Of a DNA stretch of 64,000 bases, positions 10,494-20,920 are shown one piece after another. The notes under the pieces were generated by a model. It worked only from the letters and a program-made list of their open reading frames with translations, had not been told where the DNA came from and searched no databases. A program made the translations under genes and the position numbers. The stretch is from the NCBI RefSeq assembly GCF_023091745.1, contig NC_068925.1:75147085-75211084 (forward strand), read 5' to 3'. Position 1 is the first letter of the stretch. Each line of letters opens with the position of its first letter. This stretch comes from Budorcas taxicolor (lineage: Eukaryota > Chordata > Mammalia > Artiodactyla > Bovidae).

Positions 10494-10934
10494 GCAGTCA
10501 CCATCTGCAGTGAATTTGGAGCCCCCCAAAATAAAGTCTGACACTGTTTCCACTGTTTCCCCATCTATTTCCCATGAAGTGATGAGACCAGATGCCATGA
10601 TCTTCGTTTTCTGAATGTTGAGCTTTAAGCCAACTTTTTCACTCTCCTCTTTACCTTTCATCAAGAGGCTTTTTAGTTCCTCTTCACTTTCTGCCATAAG
10701 GGTGGTGTCATCTGCATATCTGAGGTTATTGATATTTCTCCCGGCAATCTTGATTCCAGTTTGTGTTTCTTCCAGTCCAGCATTTCTCATGATGTACTCT
10801 GCATATAAGTTAAATAAGTCTTAGTAGTCAAGGATAAATGAGCTGGTCATTCATGTTAAGAGGGTTTTGAAGCTGTCAGAGGCTTGAGAGCTCATGGCTG
10901 CTGAAGACCTATGCGACAGATACATATGACCTTT

Positions 10935-11110
10935 ATTGCATTTAATCCTTGTAATTGCTTTGGAAATCAGAAAATTTTCATTTCTGTATTTACAAATAAG
11001 AAAATGGAGTTTCAGAGAGATTAAGTAACAGCTCCTTGATTATTAATATGTAAGTAATCAGGACTGAAAACAGACTTTGAACTTGCATTTTTCTTATTAC
11101 CAAGCCTCTG
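10935..11110 (-). mobile_element. MIR SINE, antisense
   Basis: TTGCATTTAATCCTTGTAAT, AAGAAAATGGAGTTTCAGAG and AGATTAAGTAACAGCTCCTT form the reverse complement of the MIR core. Confidence 0.85.
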
Positions 11111-11299
11111 ATCTTTTCAGTTCGTCAAATTGACTTTCTAAAAATGTGTCGTGTCGTCTTTTAAATATTTATTTCCCCGATAAAAATATGCAACTTTCCT
11201 CACTTTTTCTAAGAACATAGACATGGTCCCAGGTCTTCACCTGGGAGACCTGGTGTCTTCCAGGGAAGACGTGGAGGTCTTCCTAGGTAGACGTGAATT

Positions 11300-11630
11300 T
11301 CGTTCATGTCCACTCACTTTGCTCTCTGCTGCCTTCACACTGTAACTAGACCATTTTTTGCTGCGCTGTCACAAATGCATCATTCTTCCTCTCTCTTTCT
11401 CATTTGTATGTATCTGAATTCTCCACGAAGCCTTCTGTGAGTCCTCTGGCCCATAAAGTTCCTTCTTCCCCTTCTCAGCTACAGATCTCAATTCCACTCA
11501 CCTGGAGCCTTACATAAATTTGCATTTTTATTGCCTCATCACCCATACAGAAGGCTTCCGATTCTAGAGGGCACAGATATACCCTCTTCATCTTTGAGGT
11601 CTCCTATGGGAACCTGTGTCCATGTTAAAT
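11300..11630 (+). mobile_element. L2 LINE 3' fragment
   Basis: CACGAAGCCTTCTGTGAGTC followed by a T/C-rich run and TAGAGGGCACAGATATACCC resembles the L2 3' region in sense orientation. Diverged, with uncertain edges. Confidence 0.5.
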
Positions 11631-14071
11631 AGCCAACCTGTGGTAACTGTTTTAAAAGCATCAAACATCATCGAACCTCTGAGTTCTTAGAGAACAGTTG
11701 ACCCTTGTATGAGGTGGTCCAACCTGGGAGTGCTCTGAGAGCTTAGATCTCTGCAGAGGTGGTTTACTCCTTCTGTCTTTAAGTGACTTTAGACCTGGGG
11801 AGTTTTTTTTACAAATGCCTAAGGCATGGATTGTGACCAGCTGACCGGCTCCCTGGCCCTGAGACCAGTACCAAAGACTGCGGGGAGCTGCAGCACGTGA
11901 CTGCCCAAGGGCACCGGAAGGCATCCTGTGAACGAGCCTGCTTTTCCCTCCCAAGCCTGGTGCTCCGGCTTCTGGCTACGCCACCAGGAGGGAGAAACAC
12001 CTTTTTCTAACTTGCACAAAGTCTCCCTATAGCCTCTCAGAGGCCGTGGGTGTTTGTTTTGCCTAAAGTAAGAAGCACTGGTAGCAGCAGCAGCAGCAAG
12101 ACGCACTGGTAGCCAGTGGCACCAAGCCCTTTCTTACTCAGAAATCAAGACTCTAACATCGCTGGGGGTTTTTCCTCCCCTAGAAATTTTAACTAACAAA
12201 AATGACCACATCCTCAAAAAAAGTTTCATTTTACATTTACTGAAAGACAAGGGGAGTACACGTTTCCTTAGCAGTCCTTACTGCTAATTTTAGTAAATTG
12301 CATACCTTCACCGTGATGTGAAAGGGCTTTGAGAGTCATTACTCAGAGGAGTTATTTAGAAGATCACGGGTGGGGGCTGGCATATCAAGGCCGCCTCTGC
12401 CTGAATCTGGAAGGGAAAGGATCAACTTGACACTTTCCACATGAACTTCCGTGTGCCTCCCACCAGCATGCATGCGAGAGACACACACACACAGACTCCA
12501 CCTATCTAAGCGCGGTTGCACCCCACAATCCCTGTGATTATCAAACTCAGTGCTGCGCCACAAACTCTCTTTTATAAGAGCTCAAGTCCTCTCTCTATCC
12601 CAACCTAGGAAAATATTATCTCCTTGTTTTCAGCAAAAATGGCATTTGGTGTTTTAAAAGGGGACTGTGGTTAGAAAAAGGAAGCACCACCAGAGTCCAC
12701 AAACAAGTAGAGAGGTATTTTGTAGAACACAGACATCTGAGCATAGGTTTCTACTGTTTAGCCAGAGGACAGTGCTGTATTTTTCAGAGTGCTTGGAGAC
12801 CAGCTTTGTTTGGCAATTTCTATTCACCCTCTCTAAGATGGATGCTAAGTCATGATGTGAAGATTTCTGGCCTGTAGTAGAGGTCGGTTCAACCTTGGGT
12901 TATAATGGAGTCCTCAGTCTCCCTCCCAAACGTCTGTGTAGGGCCAGTTGTCCTGTCCAGCCCCTCAGTTCACCCTCTCTGGCCTGGCAAGGCAGGGCTA
13001 GGTGTTCAGGGCTCAATCACACACACACCTTGAGACTGCCCTCCCTCAAAATATCCCCTTCCCCACTTACCAGGAAGGGGGTTCCATCCTATCTGATTTT
13101 ACAGAAGCCTCTCAGGTGAGCAGAAACTCCTACACTGACTTAGAGTCATTATTTCCCTTTGGCTAGTTGTCTCTAAGGCTTCAATTTATAAACTCTAATT
13201 TTGCCCCTGAAAAAAAGGTTTATTTTTCTGAAACATATTCATCAATATCATTATAACTGGTTCTATCTCGTAAGCGAATATGCTGATATAGTGTCTGAAA
13301 GATTCAGTGGCCACATTTTCCAAAGGCAAAAATTGGAATACATGGTCTGACAAGGTGAAAGAATATTTGGAATTGAGACTGACCTAGAAAATTCAGGACA
13401 CGCAGCTGTCATACATAATGGCCAAGCTGCCTAGATAACACACACCGTTTTCCCTGAAGCCTGTCTGCATCATGACAGCTTCATCTGATGGTCCGAGATA
13501 GGCTGTCTCTTTCTGTTTGGGGTCACCCAGTTCGTAAATCCCTATTTCCTCTTGGAGGGGTGAATTCTGCTTTCAGCTTATCTGCAGCCTGAAGATGACT
13601 GACAAGTTATGTGCTTGGCTCCACCCACTCCTCTAGGGCTGTACAGAAAGGGGGGTGGGAATCCTCCAGAATTTCTTGTGGCTGAGGGAACCACACCAGC
13701 CACCCTGAAACTGAGGGCATGGTACAATCTCTCCTCCAGTTTGCATTGAGCTAACATGCATAGGTTAGGATGGAGACTCTATTTGGGGTATAAAAGAAAA
13801 GAAGCCATTTTCCTTTGGAGAAAAGCAGAGGAACATGAGAATAAAAGGGAGCATGCTTGCTTTTCTTATACTATGATATAGAGCTGAAGCTGATCTTCCG
13901 GACAGAAGAAAATACGGGACCAGTTTTCTTAGGAAGCTTTGTGAAATTCTAGGCATGGATACTGTTGCTCAGGATCCAAGTGGGAAAGGAGATTTAGGAG
14001 AGAGGCTCTCTTTTTATTTCGGAAACTCAGGCATCTCTAGGATTTATGGTTTGGGAGACTGGGAGAGAGCA
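11631..14071. other. Unassigned repeat-poor stretch
   Basis: I recognise no complete repeat. It contains a short CAG run near 12080-12096, a (CA)5-type run near 12481-12494, and ACAGTTGACCCTTG at 11693, which resembles the terminal repeat of a small DNA transposon (compare 61720-61891). Open frames of 60-97 codons overlap on both strands and show no domain. Confidence 0.45.
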
Positions 14072-14084
14072 CCTGCTGTGAGCT

Positions 14085-14302
14085 AGATGGGAGGCATGAG
14101 GTTTCAGTTGCTTAGTCGTGTCTGACTCTTTGCAACCCCAAGGACTGTAGCTCTCCAGGCTCCTCTGTCCATGGAATTCTGCAGATAAGAATACCAGAGT
14201 GGGTAGCCATTTCTTTCTCCAGGGAATGTTCCGGACCCACGGATCAAACTGGGTGCCGTGCATTATAGACAGTCTCTTTCCCATCTAAATCTCCAGGGAA
14301 GC
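14085..14302 (-). mobile_element. Bov-tA SINE, antisense
   Basis: The BovB-derived part (TTGCTTAGTCGTGTCTGACT, TCCTCTGTCCATGGAATTCT) precedes the tRNA-derived head on the + strand, so the element is minus. Flanked by 13-mers CCTGCTGTGAGCT (14072-14084) and CCTGCTATGAGCT (14303-14315), a target-site duplication with one mismatch. Confidence 0.92.
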
Positions 14303-14317
14303 CCTGCTATGAGCTGG

Positions 14318-14695
14318 CTGTACTTCCCCCTCCAGTTCAAATATTGATGCCTTACCCCCTCAAGTGATTGTACTGAGGCTAAGACCTTTAAGGAGGTGAT
14401 TCAGGCTAAATGAGCTCATAAAGGTGGTGCTCTGATGCTGGATCTCTGATCCCACGGAGCTGGTATCCTTATAAAAAAGATCCCAGAGAGCTTGTTTTCT
14501 TTCCCTTTACCATGTGAGGCCACATGACGCCAGGAAAAAAACCCTCATCAAGAACTGAGCTCTACTGGAAAGTTGACCTTGTATTTTCCAGTCTCCACAG
14601 CTATGAGAAAACAAATGTCTGCTGTTTTAGCTTGCAGTCTCTGGTGTTGTGTCACGGCAGCTTGAACAGAGGAAGGCAGCACCCTTGTCACAGAT
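14318..14695 (+). mobile_element. MLT1-type (ERVL-MaLR) LTR
   Basis: GACCTTTAAGGAGGTGATTC, AAATGAGCTCATAAAGGTGG, GTATCCTTATAAAAAAGATC, CCATGTGAGGCCACATGACG and CTATGAGAAAACAAATGTCT occur in the order expected of a sense MLT1-like LTR. No internal region is present. Confidence 0.85.
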
Positions 14696-14779
14696 ATCTT
14701 TGCTTCTTTAGAGTAAGTACGTTGTTAGGGTGGAGGATTTAGAGTTTCATCATGAAGGCATTGGAGGGAAATTTAGATC

Positions 14780-14940
14780 CCTAGCTCTGCAACCTTGCAC
14801 AACTTACTTGACCTTTCTGTGCCTTGATTTTCTCATCTAATAAGTGGGTCTAATATTTAAAGATTAAAGAAGTGCCTGTTACCTGCTTAGAGCAGTGACT
14901 AACACGCAGAAAGTTCTCAGCAAGTGTTTGCTGTCATGGG
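14780..14940 (+). mobile_element. MIR SINE
   Basis: CTGCAACCTTGCACAACTTA, CTTGACCTTTCTGTGCCTTG and GATTTTCTCATCTAATAAGT form the sense MIR body. Confidence 0.85.
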
Positions 14941-15845
14941 TTTACTATTGCTTGCATTGTTGCTATGAGGGGTTCAGAGGAGGATACCATTAATGGAATT
15001 GTTTTGGAGCTCATTAGATACCTTGCTGGAGCTCCCACAAGGCACTGCATAAGCTCTTACAGGAGACGCGGAGGATCTGTAGTCAATCAGTTGATACACA
15101 GTTCTTTGCAAATTTGGACATAAATGTCATCTCATTTGTATCCATAGGCTGATGAGGATGGTGAGCATCAGTGTAACATATCATTAGTTTTATAATGTTC
15201 CATGAAGCAGAAACTGCTGTCGTCTCACCGAAGTCTATGCTTTGCTCTTCTTCCCGGGAAGACACAATGTGATGCCAGCCTTTCTTGCCAAGTAGGTGCA
15301 TCTGTGTGACAGAGGCCCAGCTTTGACACAAGGAAATGACGTCACACTCAGGCTGGGCCCGTGCACATTCTGTGCGTGTCTTTATCTCCTGGGTGGGAGC
15401 ATCTCTAAAGAGCAACACCCAAGCTTAGAAAGCAGTAGAACTTCCATTAGTCTGGGTCCTTGAATAATTGCCAACTGTTCACCCAACCAGCAAGAAATAA
15501 GCCTTTATTGTGTTTGTGCTATACATTTTTGAAGGGTTATTTGCTTCTTCAGTTAGTCTAATTTACTTCAAATATTGTAAACCTATCATAAGCTTAAAAT
15601 ACCTCTTCAGCTTTTCTTCAAAATGGTTATTTACTCATAGCATTATAAATGTAGCTATTATTATGAATAAGCAGGACTCATGGGATTTGATCAGAAAGTA
15701 GTTTTGTATTTATTTTCCACTGTTTACCTGCTCAGTGATAGAGATCCTTCCTTCCCCTACAAACAAGGGTAAATCTCACAACTTCTCTGCTCACTTCTAG
15801 GAAAGAAAAAGGCCCATGTTTATTTAAAACTGCAAACCCAGCTTC
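14941..15845. other. Unassigned non-coding stretch
   Basis: No repeat recognised. The 111-codon minus-strand open frame at 15083-15418 shows no domain or splice context that would support a gene. Confidence 0.45.
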
Positions 15846-15857
15846 AATTTGGTGATT

Positions 15858-17059
15858 CAGTTCAGTTCAGTCGCTCAGTCGTGTCCAACTCTTTGCGACC
15901 CCAGGCCTCCCTGTCCATCACCAACTCCCGGAGTTCACTCAGACTCATGTCCATCGAGTCAGTGATGCCATCCAGCCATCTCATCCTCTGTCGTCCCCTT
16001 CTCCTCCTGCCCCCAATCCCTCCCAGCATCAGAGTCTTTTCCAATGAGTCAGCTCTTCACATGAGGTGGCCAAAGTACTGGACTTCCAGCTTTAGCATCA
16101 TTCCTTCCAAAGAAATCCCAGGGCTGATCTCCTTCAGAATGGACTGGTTGGATCTCCTTGCAGTCCAAGGGACTCTCAAGAGTCTTCTCCAACACCACAG
16201 TTCAAAAGCATCAATTCTTCGGTGCTCAGCCTTCTTCACAGTCCAACTCTCACATCCATACATGACCACTGGAAAAACCATAGCCTTGACTAGACGGACC
16301 TTAGTCAGCAAAGTAATGTCTCTGCTTTTGAATATGCTATCTAGGTTGGTCATAACTTTCCTTCCAAGGAGTAAGTGTCTTTTAATTTCATGGCTGCAAT
16401 CACCATCTGCAGTGATTTTAGAGCCCCCCAAAATAAAGTCTGACACTGTTTCCCCATCTATTTCCCATGAAGTGATGGGACCGGATGCCATGATCTTCGT
16501 TGTCTGAATGTTGAGCTTTAGGCCAACTTTTTCACCCACCTCTTTCACTTTCATCAAGAGGCTTTTTAGTTCCTCTTCACTTTCTGCCATAAGGGTGGTG
16601 TCATCTGCATATCTGAGTTATTGATATTTCTCCTGGCAATCTTGATTCCAGCTTGTGTTTCTTCCAGTCCAGCGTTTCTCATGAAGTACTCTGCATAGAA
16701 GTTAAGTAAGCAGGGTGACAATATATAGCCTTGATGTACTCTTTTTCCTATTTGAAACCAGTCTGTTGTTCCATGTCCGGTTCTAACTGTTGCTTCCTGA
16801 CCTGCATACAGATTTCTCAAGAGGCAGGTCAGGTGGTCTGGTATTCCCATCTCTTTCAGAATTTTCCACAGTTTATTCTGATCCACACAGTCAAAGGCTT
16901 TGACATAGTCAATAAAGCAGAAGTAGATGTTTTTCTGGAACTCTCTTGCTTTTTTATGATCCAGTGGATGTTGGCAATTTGATCTCTGGTTCTTCTGCCT
17001 TTTCTAAAACCAGCTTGAACATCAGGAAGTTCACGGTTCATGTATTGCTGAAGCCTGGC
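15858..17059 (-). mobile_element. BovB LINE, about 1.2 kb, with 12-bp target-site duplication
   Basis: The minus-strand 3' tail starts at 15858. The exact 12-mer AATTTGGTGATT flanks it at 15846-15857 and 17070-17081. The minus-strand translation contains RT pieces: a C-terminal frame of 177 residues (16057-16590), then ILKEMGIPDHLTCLLRNLYA near 16850-16790, and PDVQAGFRKGRRTRDQ near 17025-16980. A single-base deletion near 16616 shifts the frame at the YADD region, so the RT is broken. The recognisable BovB sequence stops near 17059; the 10 bases before the second duplication are filler. Confidence 0.95.
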
Positions 17060-17081
17060 AATTTGGTTTAATTTGGTGATT

Positions 17082-17583
17082 AAACACGTCTATCTTGTAT
17101 AAGAATCAAAGTTTCTAACTTCATTGAAAGGTCACATTTTACTCCTTCACCTCCTGCTTGCTAGAAGCATGCTGCACATGAGGCTCCTTTGACAAGATGA
17201 TTTCTTTCCTTTTTTTAACTGACCCTCCTGGCTCAAAATGGGGCATGCAATGGGGGGTGGGGTGGGTGGCAGTGTTTAAGGAGAGATAAGGGGAGTAAAA
17301 AAATTCTTACCTCATAGACACTGCTGGACCTGAGAGGTGGATGTATATATCTGTCCTTTCTTTTGTGAGGCTCTTTTATAAGTTCTTTAGACACTTCCTA
17401 TCACTGGTTCATCCTATTCCCGGGGTTCTCATGGCAAGAATACTGGAGTGGTTTGCCATTCCCTTCTCCAGTGGACCACATTTTGCCAGGACTCTTCGCT
17501 ATGACCCATCCGTCTTGAGTGGCCCTGGGCAGCATGACTCACACGTTCATTGAGTTATGCAAGCCTCTTTACCACAACAAGGC
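17082..17583. other. Unassigned stretch with a partial Bov-tA-like patch
   Basis: 17429-17478 (AGAATACTGGAGTGGTTTGC, then CATTCCCTTCTCCAG) resembles an antisense Bov-tA middle segment but lacks its ends. A G-rich run sits at 17252-17269. No exon is recognised. Confidence 0.5.
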
Positions 17584-17930
17584 TGCGACTCATGCTGGAG
17601 AAGACTCTGAGAGTCCCTTGGACAGCAAGGAGATCAAACCAGCTAACCTTAAAGGAAATCAACCCTGAATGTTCATTGGAAGGACTGATGCTGAAGCTCC
17701 AGTATACTCTAGGTACCTGATGCAAAGAGGTGACTCATTGGAAAAGACCCTGATGCTGGGAAAGATTGAGGGCAGAAGGGGAAGGGGACCACAGAGGAGG
17801 AGATGGTTAGATAGCATCACTGGCTCAATGGACATGAGTTTGAACATGAGACAATGGAGGACAGAAGAGCCTGGTGCTTGCAGTCCATGGGGTTGCAAAG
17901 AGCTGGACATGATTTAGTTACTGAACAGTG
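17584..17930 (+). mobile_element. BovB 3' end, old
   Basis: GGAGAAGACTCTGAGAGTCC, then ATTGGAAGGACTGATGCTGA, AAGACCCTGATGCTGGGAAA and CATGGGGTTGCAAAGAGCTG follow BovB order in sense orientation. Internal deletions relative to sibling copies occur near 17700 and 17845. The 3' tail is degenerate. Confidence 0.9.
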
Positions 17931-18561
17931 AATCACTGGTAGTTTCTTACCTGTAGTTTCTTAGTCTGGGTCTACGCTTCTTTAGCCCAACTTTATTCCT
18001 TCTGAATCCATGATTCACCCTCAGATTCTCTCTGTTGATGTTTCAGCCTCCTTCAGGTGAACTATTTTTAAAAGCATTTTTAAAATCCCTCAGTTTTGAC
18101 CCTCTCTTTAGTATCTTTTGTTCTACTGAAATTTATTTCTTCCTGGTTGAACAATAGCAGAAATCCTTTGTTCTAATCCTTCCCTTTCCTCTCAAGCAGA
18201 TAGTCAGTTTTGTTCTCTTGATTTCCAGAGTGAGATTAAGATATCAGCCCACCATGGTACCCTTCCCTCACATCCAGGGGCAAGAACACCTATCAGACCC
18301 ACAGAGTGTCTCATTCAATAACTCTTGAAATTAGATGAAGGGCAAGAGGGTATGTTCATGGTACCACTCTACCCAGAAAGAGTCTTATTACTATTCTATC
18401 CATTTATATTCTCTTGACCCTTATATACCCTTCATGGGGGGTGAGAAGGTCCAAGAATCATGACACTGTTTCTTATCATTTCCTCTGAAATTTGGCATCT
18501 TAATTGGGTATTTGAATCTGGTGGCCAATATAACTTTAACTCATGTAAAACTTTCAATTTA
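17931..18561. other. Unassigned non-coding stretch
   Basis: No repeat or exon recognised; T-rich with no long open frame. Confidence 0.45.
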
Positions 18562-19060
18562 ATTTGTTGTTCAATTGTTCAGTTATGTCCAATTCTTTGT
18601 AACCCCATGGATTGCAGCACACCAGGCTTCACTGTCCTTCACTATCTCCTGGAGTTTGTTCAAACTCATGTCCATTGAGTCAGTGATGCCATCCAACCAT
18701 CTCATCCTCTGTGGTCCTCTTCTCCTCCTGCCCTCAATCTTTCCCAGCATCAGGGTCTTTTCCTATGAGTCAGCCCTTTGCATCAGGTGGCCAAAGGATT
18801 GGAGCTTCAGTTTTAGCATCAGTCTTCCCAAATGAACATTTAGGGTTGATTTCCTTTAGGATTGACTGGTTTGATATCCTTGCTGTCCAAGGGACTCTCA
18901 AGAGTCTTCTCAACACCACAATTTCAAAGCATCAATTCTTCAGTACTCAGCCTTCTTTATTGTCTGACTTTCACATCCATTAATGACCATTGGCAAAACT
19001 ATAGCTTTGACTATATGGAACTTTGTCAGGAAAGTGATGTCTCTGCTTTTAAATATGCTC
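18562..19060 (-). mobile_element. BovB 3' half, antisense, old
   Basis: From GTTCAGTTATGTCCAATTCT through CAGTGATGCCATCCAACCAT, CCAAGGGACTCTCAAGAGTC to AAAGTGATGTCTCTGCTTTT the + strand is the reverse complement of BovB. Open frames here on the + strand (up to 99 codons) are antisense shadows of the reverse-transcriptase coding region. Confidence 0.93.
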
Positions 19061-19184
19061 TCTGGAGAATTCATTGTGGTGTCCAGAAGAAATGTGCTTT
19101 GGACCAGGTATCATTATGGATAGATAGAAAGAGTTTATTTGGGATAGTATTGGAAGTATAAAGAAAGGGACCGGAAATGTAGTT

Positions 19185-19640
19185 GGATGAGAGAAAGAGA
19201 GGCATTAAGGACAGCTGCCAGGTTTCTGGTCTGGACAAAGGTGAACTGAGAAGCCTCTTATTGATAAGGAGAACTCTGAGTAGAAGCCAGGTTTAGGTGG
19301 GAGGATGATAAGGAGTTGAGTTCAAGACACACTGGATTTAAGGAGTCTATGGGACACCTAAACAGAGAGAGGCTAAGTAGACAATTGTGTGCACGATTCT
19401 GGAGCTGGAGATAAAAATGTGGGAGTTGGTGGCATACACTTGTCACTTAGAGCTTGCTGAGAGGAAGAATTGCCAGTGAGGTGAGGAGAAAACCAGGGGC
19501 ATGTAGGTTTATTGAAGCAAGTGTATCAAGAAAGAAGGGCTGGCCAGCTGAATTGAAATCTGGTTGAGATGTCAAGTAAGAAAAGGAAAGCATTACTGAT
19601 CTTACTGAAAACATTTAGAGGGAAGAAAGAACTTGGAAGA
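19185..19640 (-). mobile_element. L2 LINE, antisense
   Basis: GAGAGAAAGAGAGGCATTAA, CAGGTTTCTGGTCTGGACAA, GGAGCTGGAGATAAAAATGT and GATGTCAAGTAAGAAAAGG are in the order of a reversed L2 3' kilobase, partly the same region as at 1560-2000. Confidence 0.7.
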
Positions 19641-19829
19641 AAACTCATTAAGTGGGTACCCATCATTCCGGGATCAAATACTGGAATCAGAGTTTATGAG
19701 GCCATTATCAGAGAGTGAGATTCAAAAAGTGAACCTAAGTCAGGAATCCAGAATGCCCAAGGAAACCATGAGAAAATACTACATGAAGTTAACATAGAAC
19801 AATTCAAGTAAAGCCATCCCTAGTGATTA

Positions 19830-19975
19830 TTTCATTCATCCTTAAATGGATAGATGAGGAAGCTGAGCCCTCGAAAAGACAGTTGAGGTCACACAGTGAA
19901 AGAAGGGCTGAGCCAGGGTAAGAACCTTGTCGAGAATCTGAGGCCATTGCTCTTTCTGCGTTGCCTCCCGCCGTC
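19830..19975 (-). mobile_element. MIR SINE, antisense
   Basis: GATAGATGAGGAAGCTGAGC, AGGTCACACAGTGAAAGAAG and GGGCTGAGCCAGGGTAAGAA match the reverse complement of MIR. Confidence 0.8.
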
Positions 19976-20079
19976 GGCTTATGCCAGGCAAGAGATTCCG
20001 CAAGAGGATCGAGGCTAGGTTGTCAGGCTGCACCTGACACCCCCATCTGGAAGAAACTCATTGGAGCAGACTTAAGGGA

Positions 20080-20690
20080 CCGATAACTCACAGCCAGCAA
20101 CCCAGGGTCAGACATAATCAAGCCTCAGCCTCATAATTCATCAGCGCCTGGAAGTGCGTTTTGGAGGCTGCCTGTCTGTTTGAGTTGCTCAGGCACGGGC
20201 CACACAGCTCTCCCTCAGTCCTCCGGTGGCAGGAGGACTTCATAAATGACATTTGATTACGCTCAACACAGCAGCCAGGGGCTGTACACCAACTTCAATA
20301 AAGACGGCAAACATGAGCGATCTCCATAAAACACGGGAGCCCAGGGGAATGGAATCGAAATCTTAATGTAGAGACCCACGGCCACTAGGCAAATGACAGC
20401 AAATGCAGACAAATTGCAAAACCAATAATAATAAAATGTCTGCTCTTGCTGCCTGCAAGGCATCAGCTCTCCAATATCACCCCCAGGGAGCAAAGTCAAC
20501 TCCCCATGGGGTCAGTGGAGGCTATTAGAAGCCTGCTTGCTGGGCTTCTCAGCTGGAACCCATGGCTGCTGAAATAGCTTTGTGTTCAATTGACTTCCAA
20601 CCCTCTAATCCTTCCTGGCCGCCCGAGGGGAATCATAGGCAAATGTAGCCTAATTCCCCAGCCAGGAATAGTCTTCAAGACATATTAAAT
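20080..20690. promoter_or_regulatory. Repeat-free island, candidate conserved non-coding element
   Basis: About 600 bp with no recognisable repeat, no long open frame and fairly even composition, bounded by MIRs. It includes CATAAATGACATTTGATTAC (20241-20260) and AATAATAATAAAATG (20424-20438), which contain homeobox- and MEF2-like A/T cores, and several CG dinucleotides. The label is inference from absence of repeats; I cannot test conservation. Confidence 0.3.
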
Positions 20691-20744
20691 CTTGATTTTT
20701 TTTTTTTGGATTTCTCAATTATGATCACATTTTGAATAAATTTT

Positions 20745-20920
20745 TTGAATTTTAATGCCAGAAGAAGTCTTAGAGAAGTCAGTTATCCTATTCACAGAAA
20801 CGAAGAGCCAGAGAAAGGGGAGACTTTGTCCCAAATCACACAGCTTGTGAGAGCACTAGAATTAGAATCCGAGGCTCTGAATACAGAGTCAGAGCTCCCA
20901 GGCAGATGCAGCAAAGGGGA
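20745..20920 (-). mobile_element. MIR SINE, antisense (diverged)
   Basis: AAATCACACAGCTTGTGAGA, then AGAATTAGAATCCGAGGCTC and AGAGTCAGAGCTCCCAGGC resemble a minus-strand MIR. Confidence 0.7.

Larger units (their letters stand above)
9556..10816 (-). mobile_element. BovB LINE, 5' truncated, split by a solo LTR
   Basis: A minus-strand BovB whose 3' tail begins at 9556. Flanked by an exact 8-bp direct repeat AGTCTTAG (9548-9555 and 10817-10824), a target-site duplication. Excluding the nested LTR it is about 880 bp. The minus-strand translation gives the RT block NNLRYADDTTLMAESEEEL near 10720-10665, with the YADD active-site motif preserved, and a 172-residue C-terminal frame at 9552-10070. 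The LTR interrupts the coding sequence. Confidence 0.95.

Noticed and set aside
12075..12096. CAG repeat tract
   Set aside because: Only a few units, interrupted; not an expansion-type repeat.
15881..16507. 208-codon plus-strand open frame
   Set aside because: Antisense of the minus-strand BovB at 15858-17059.
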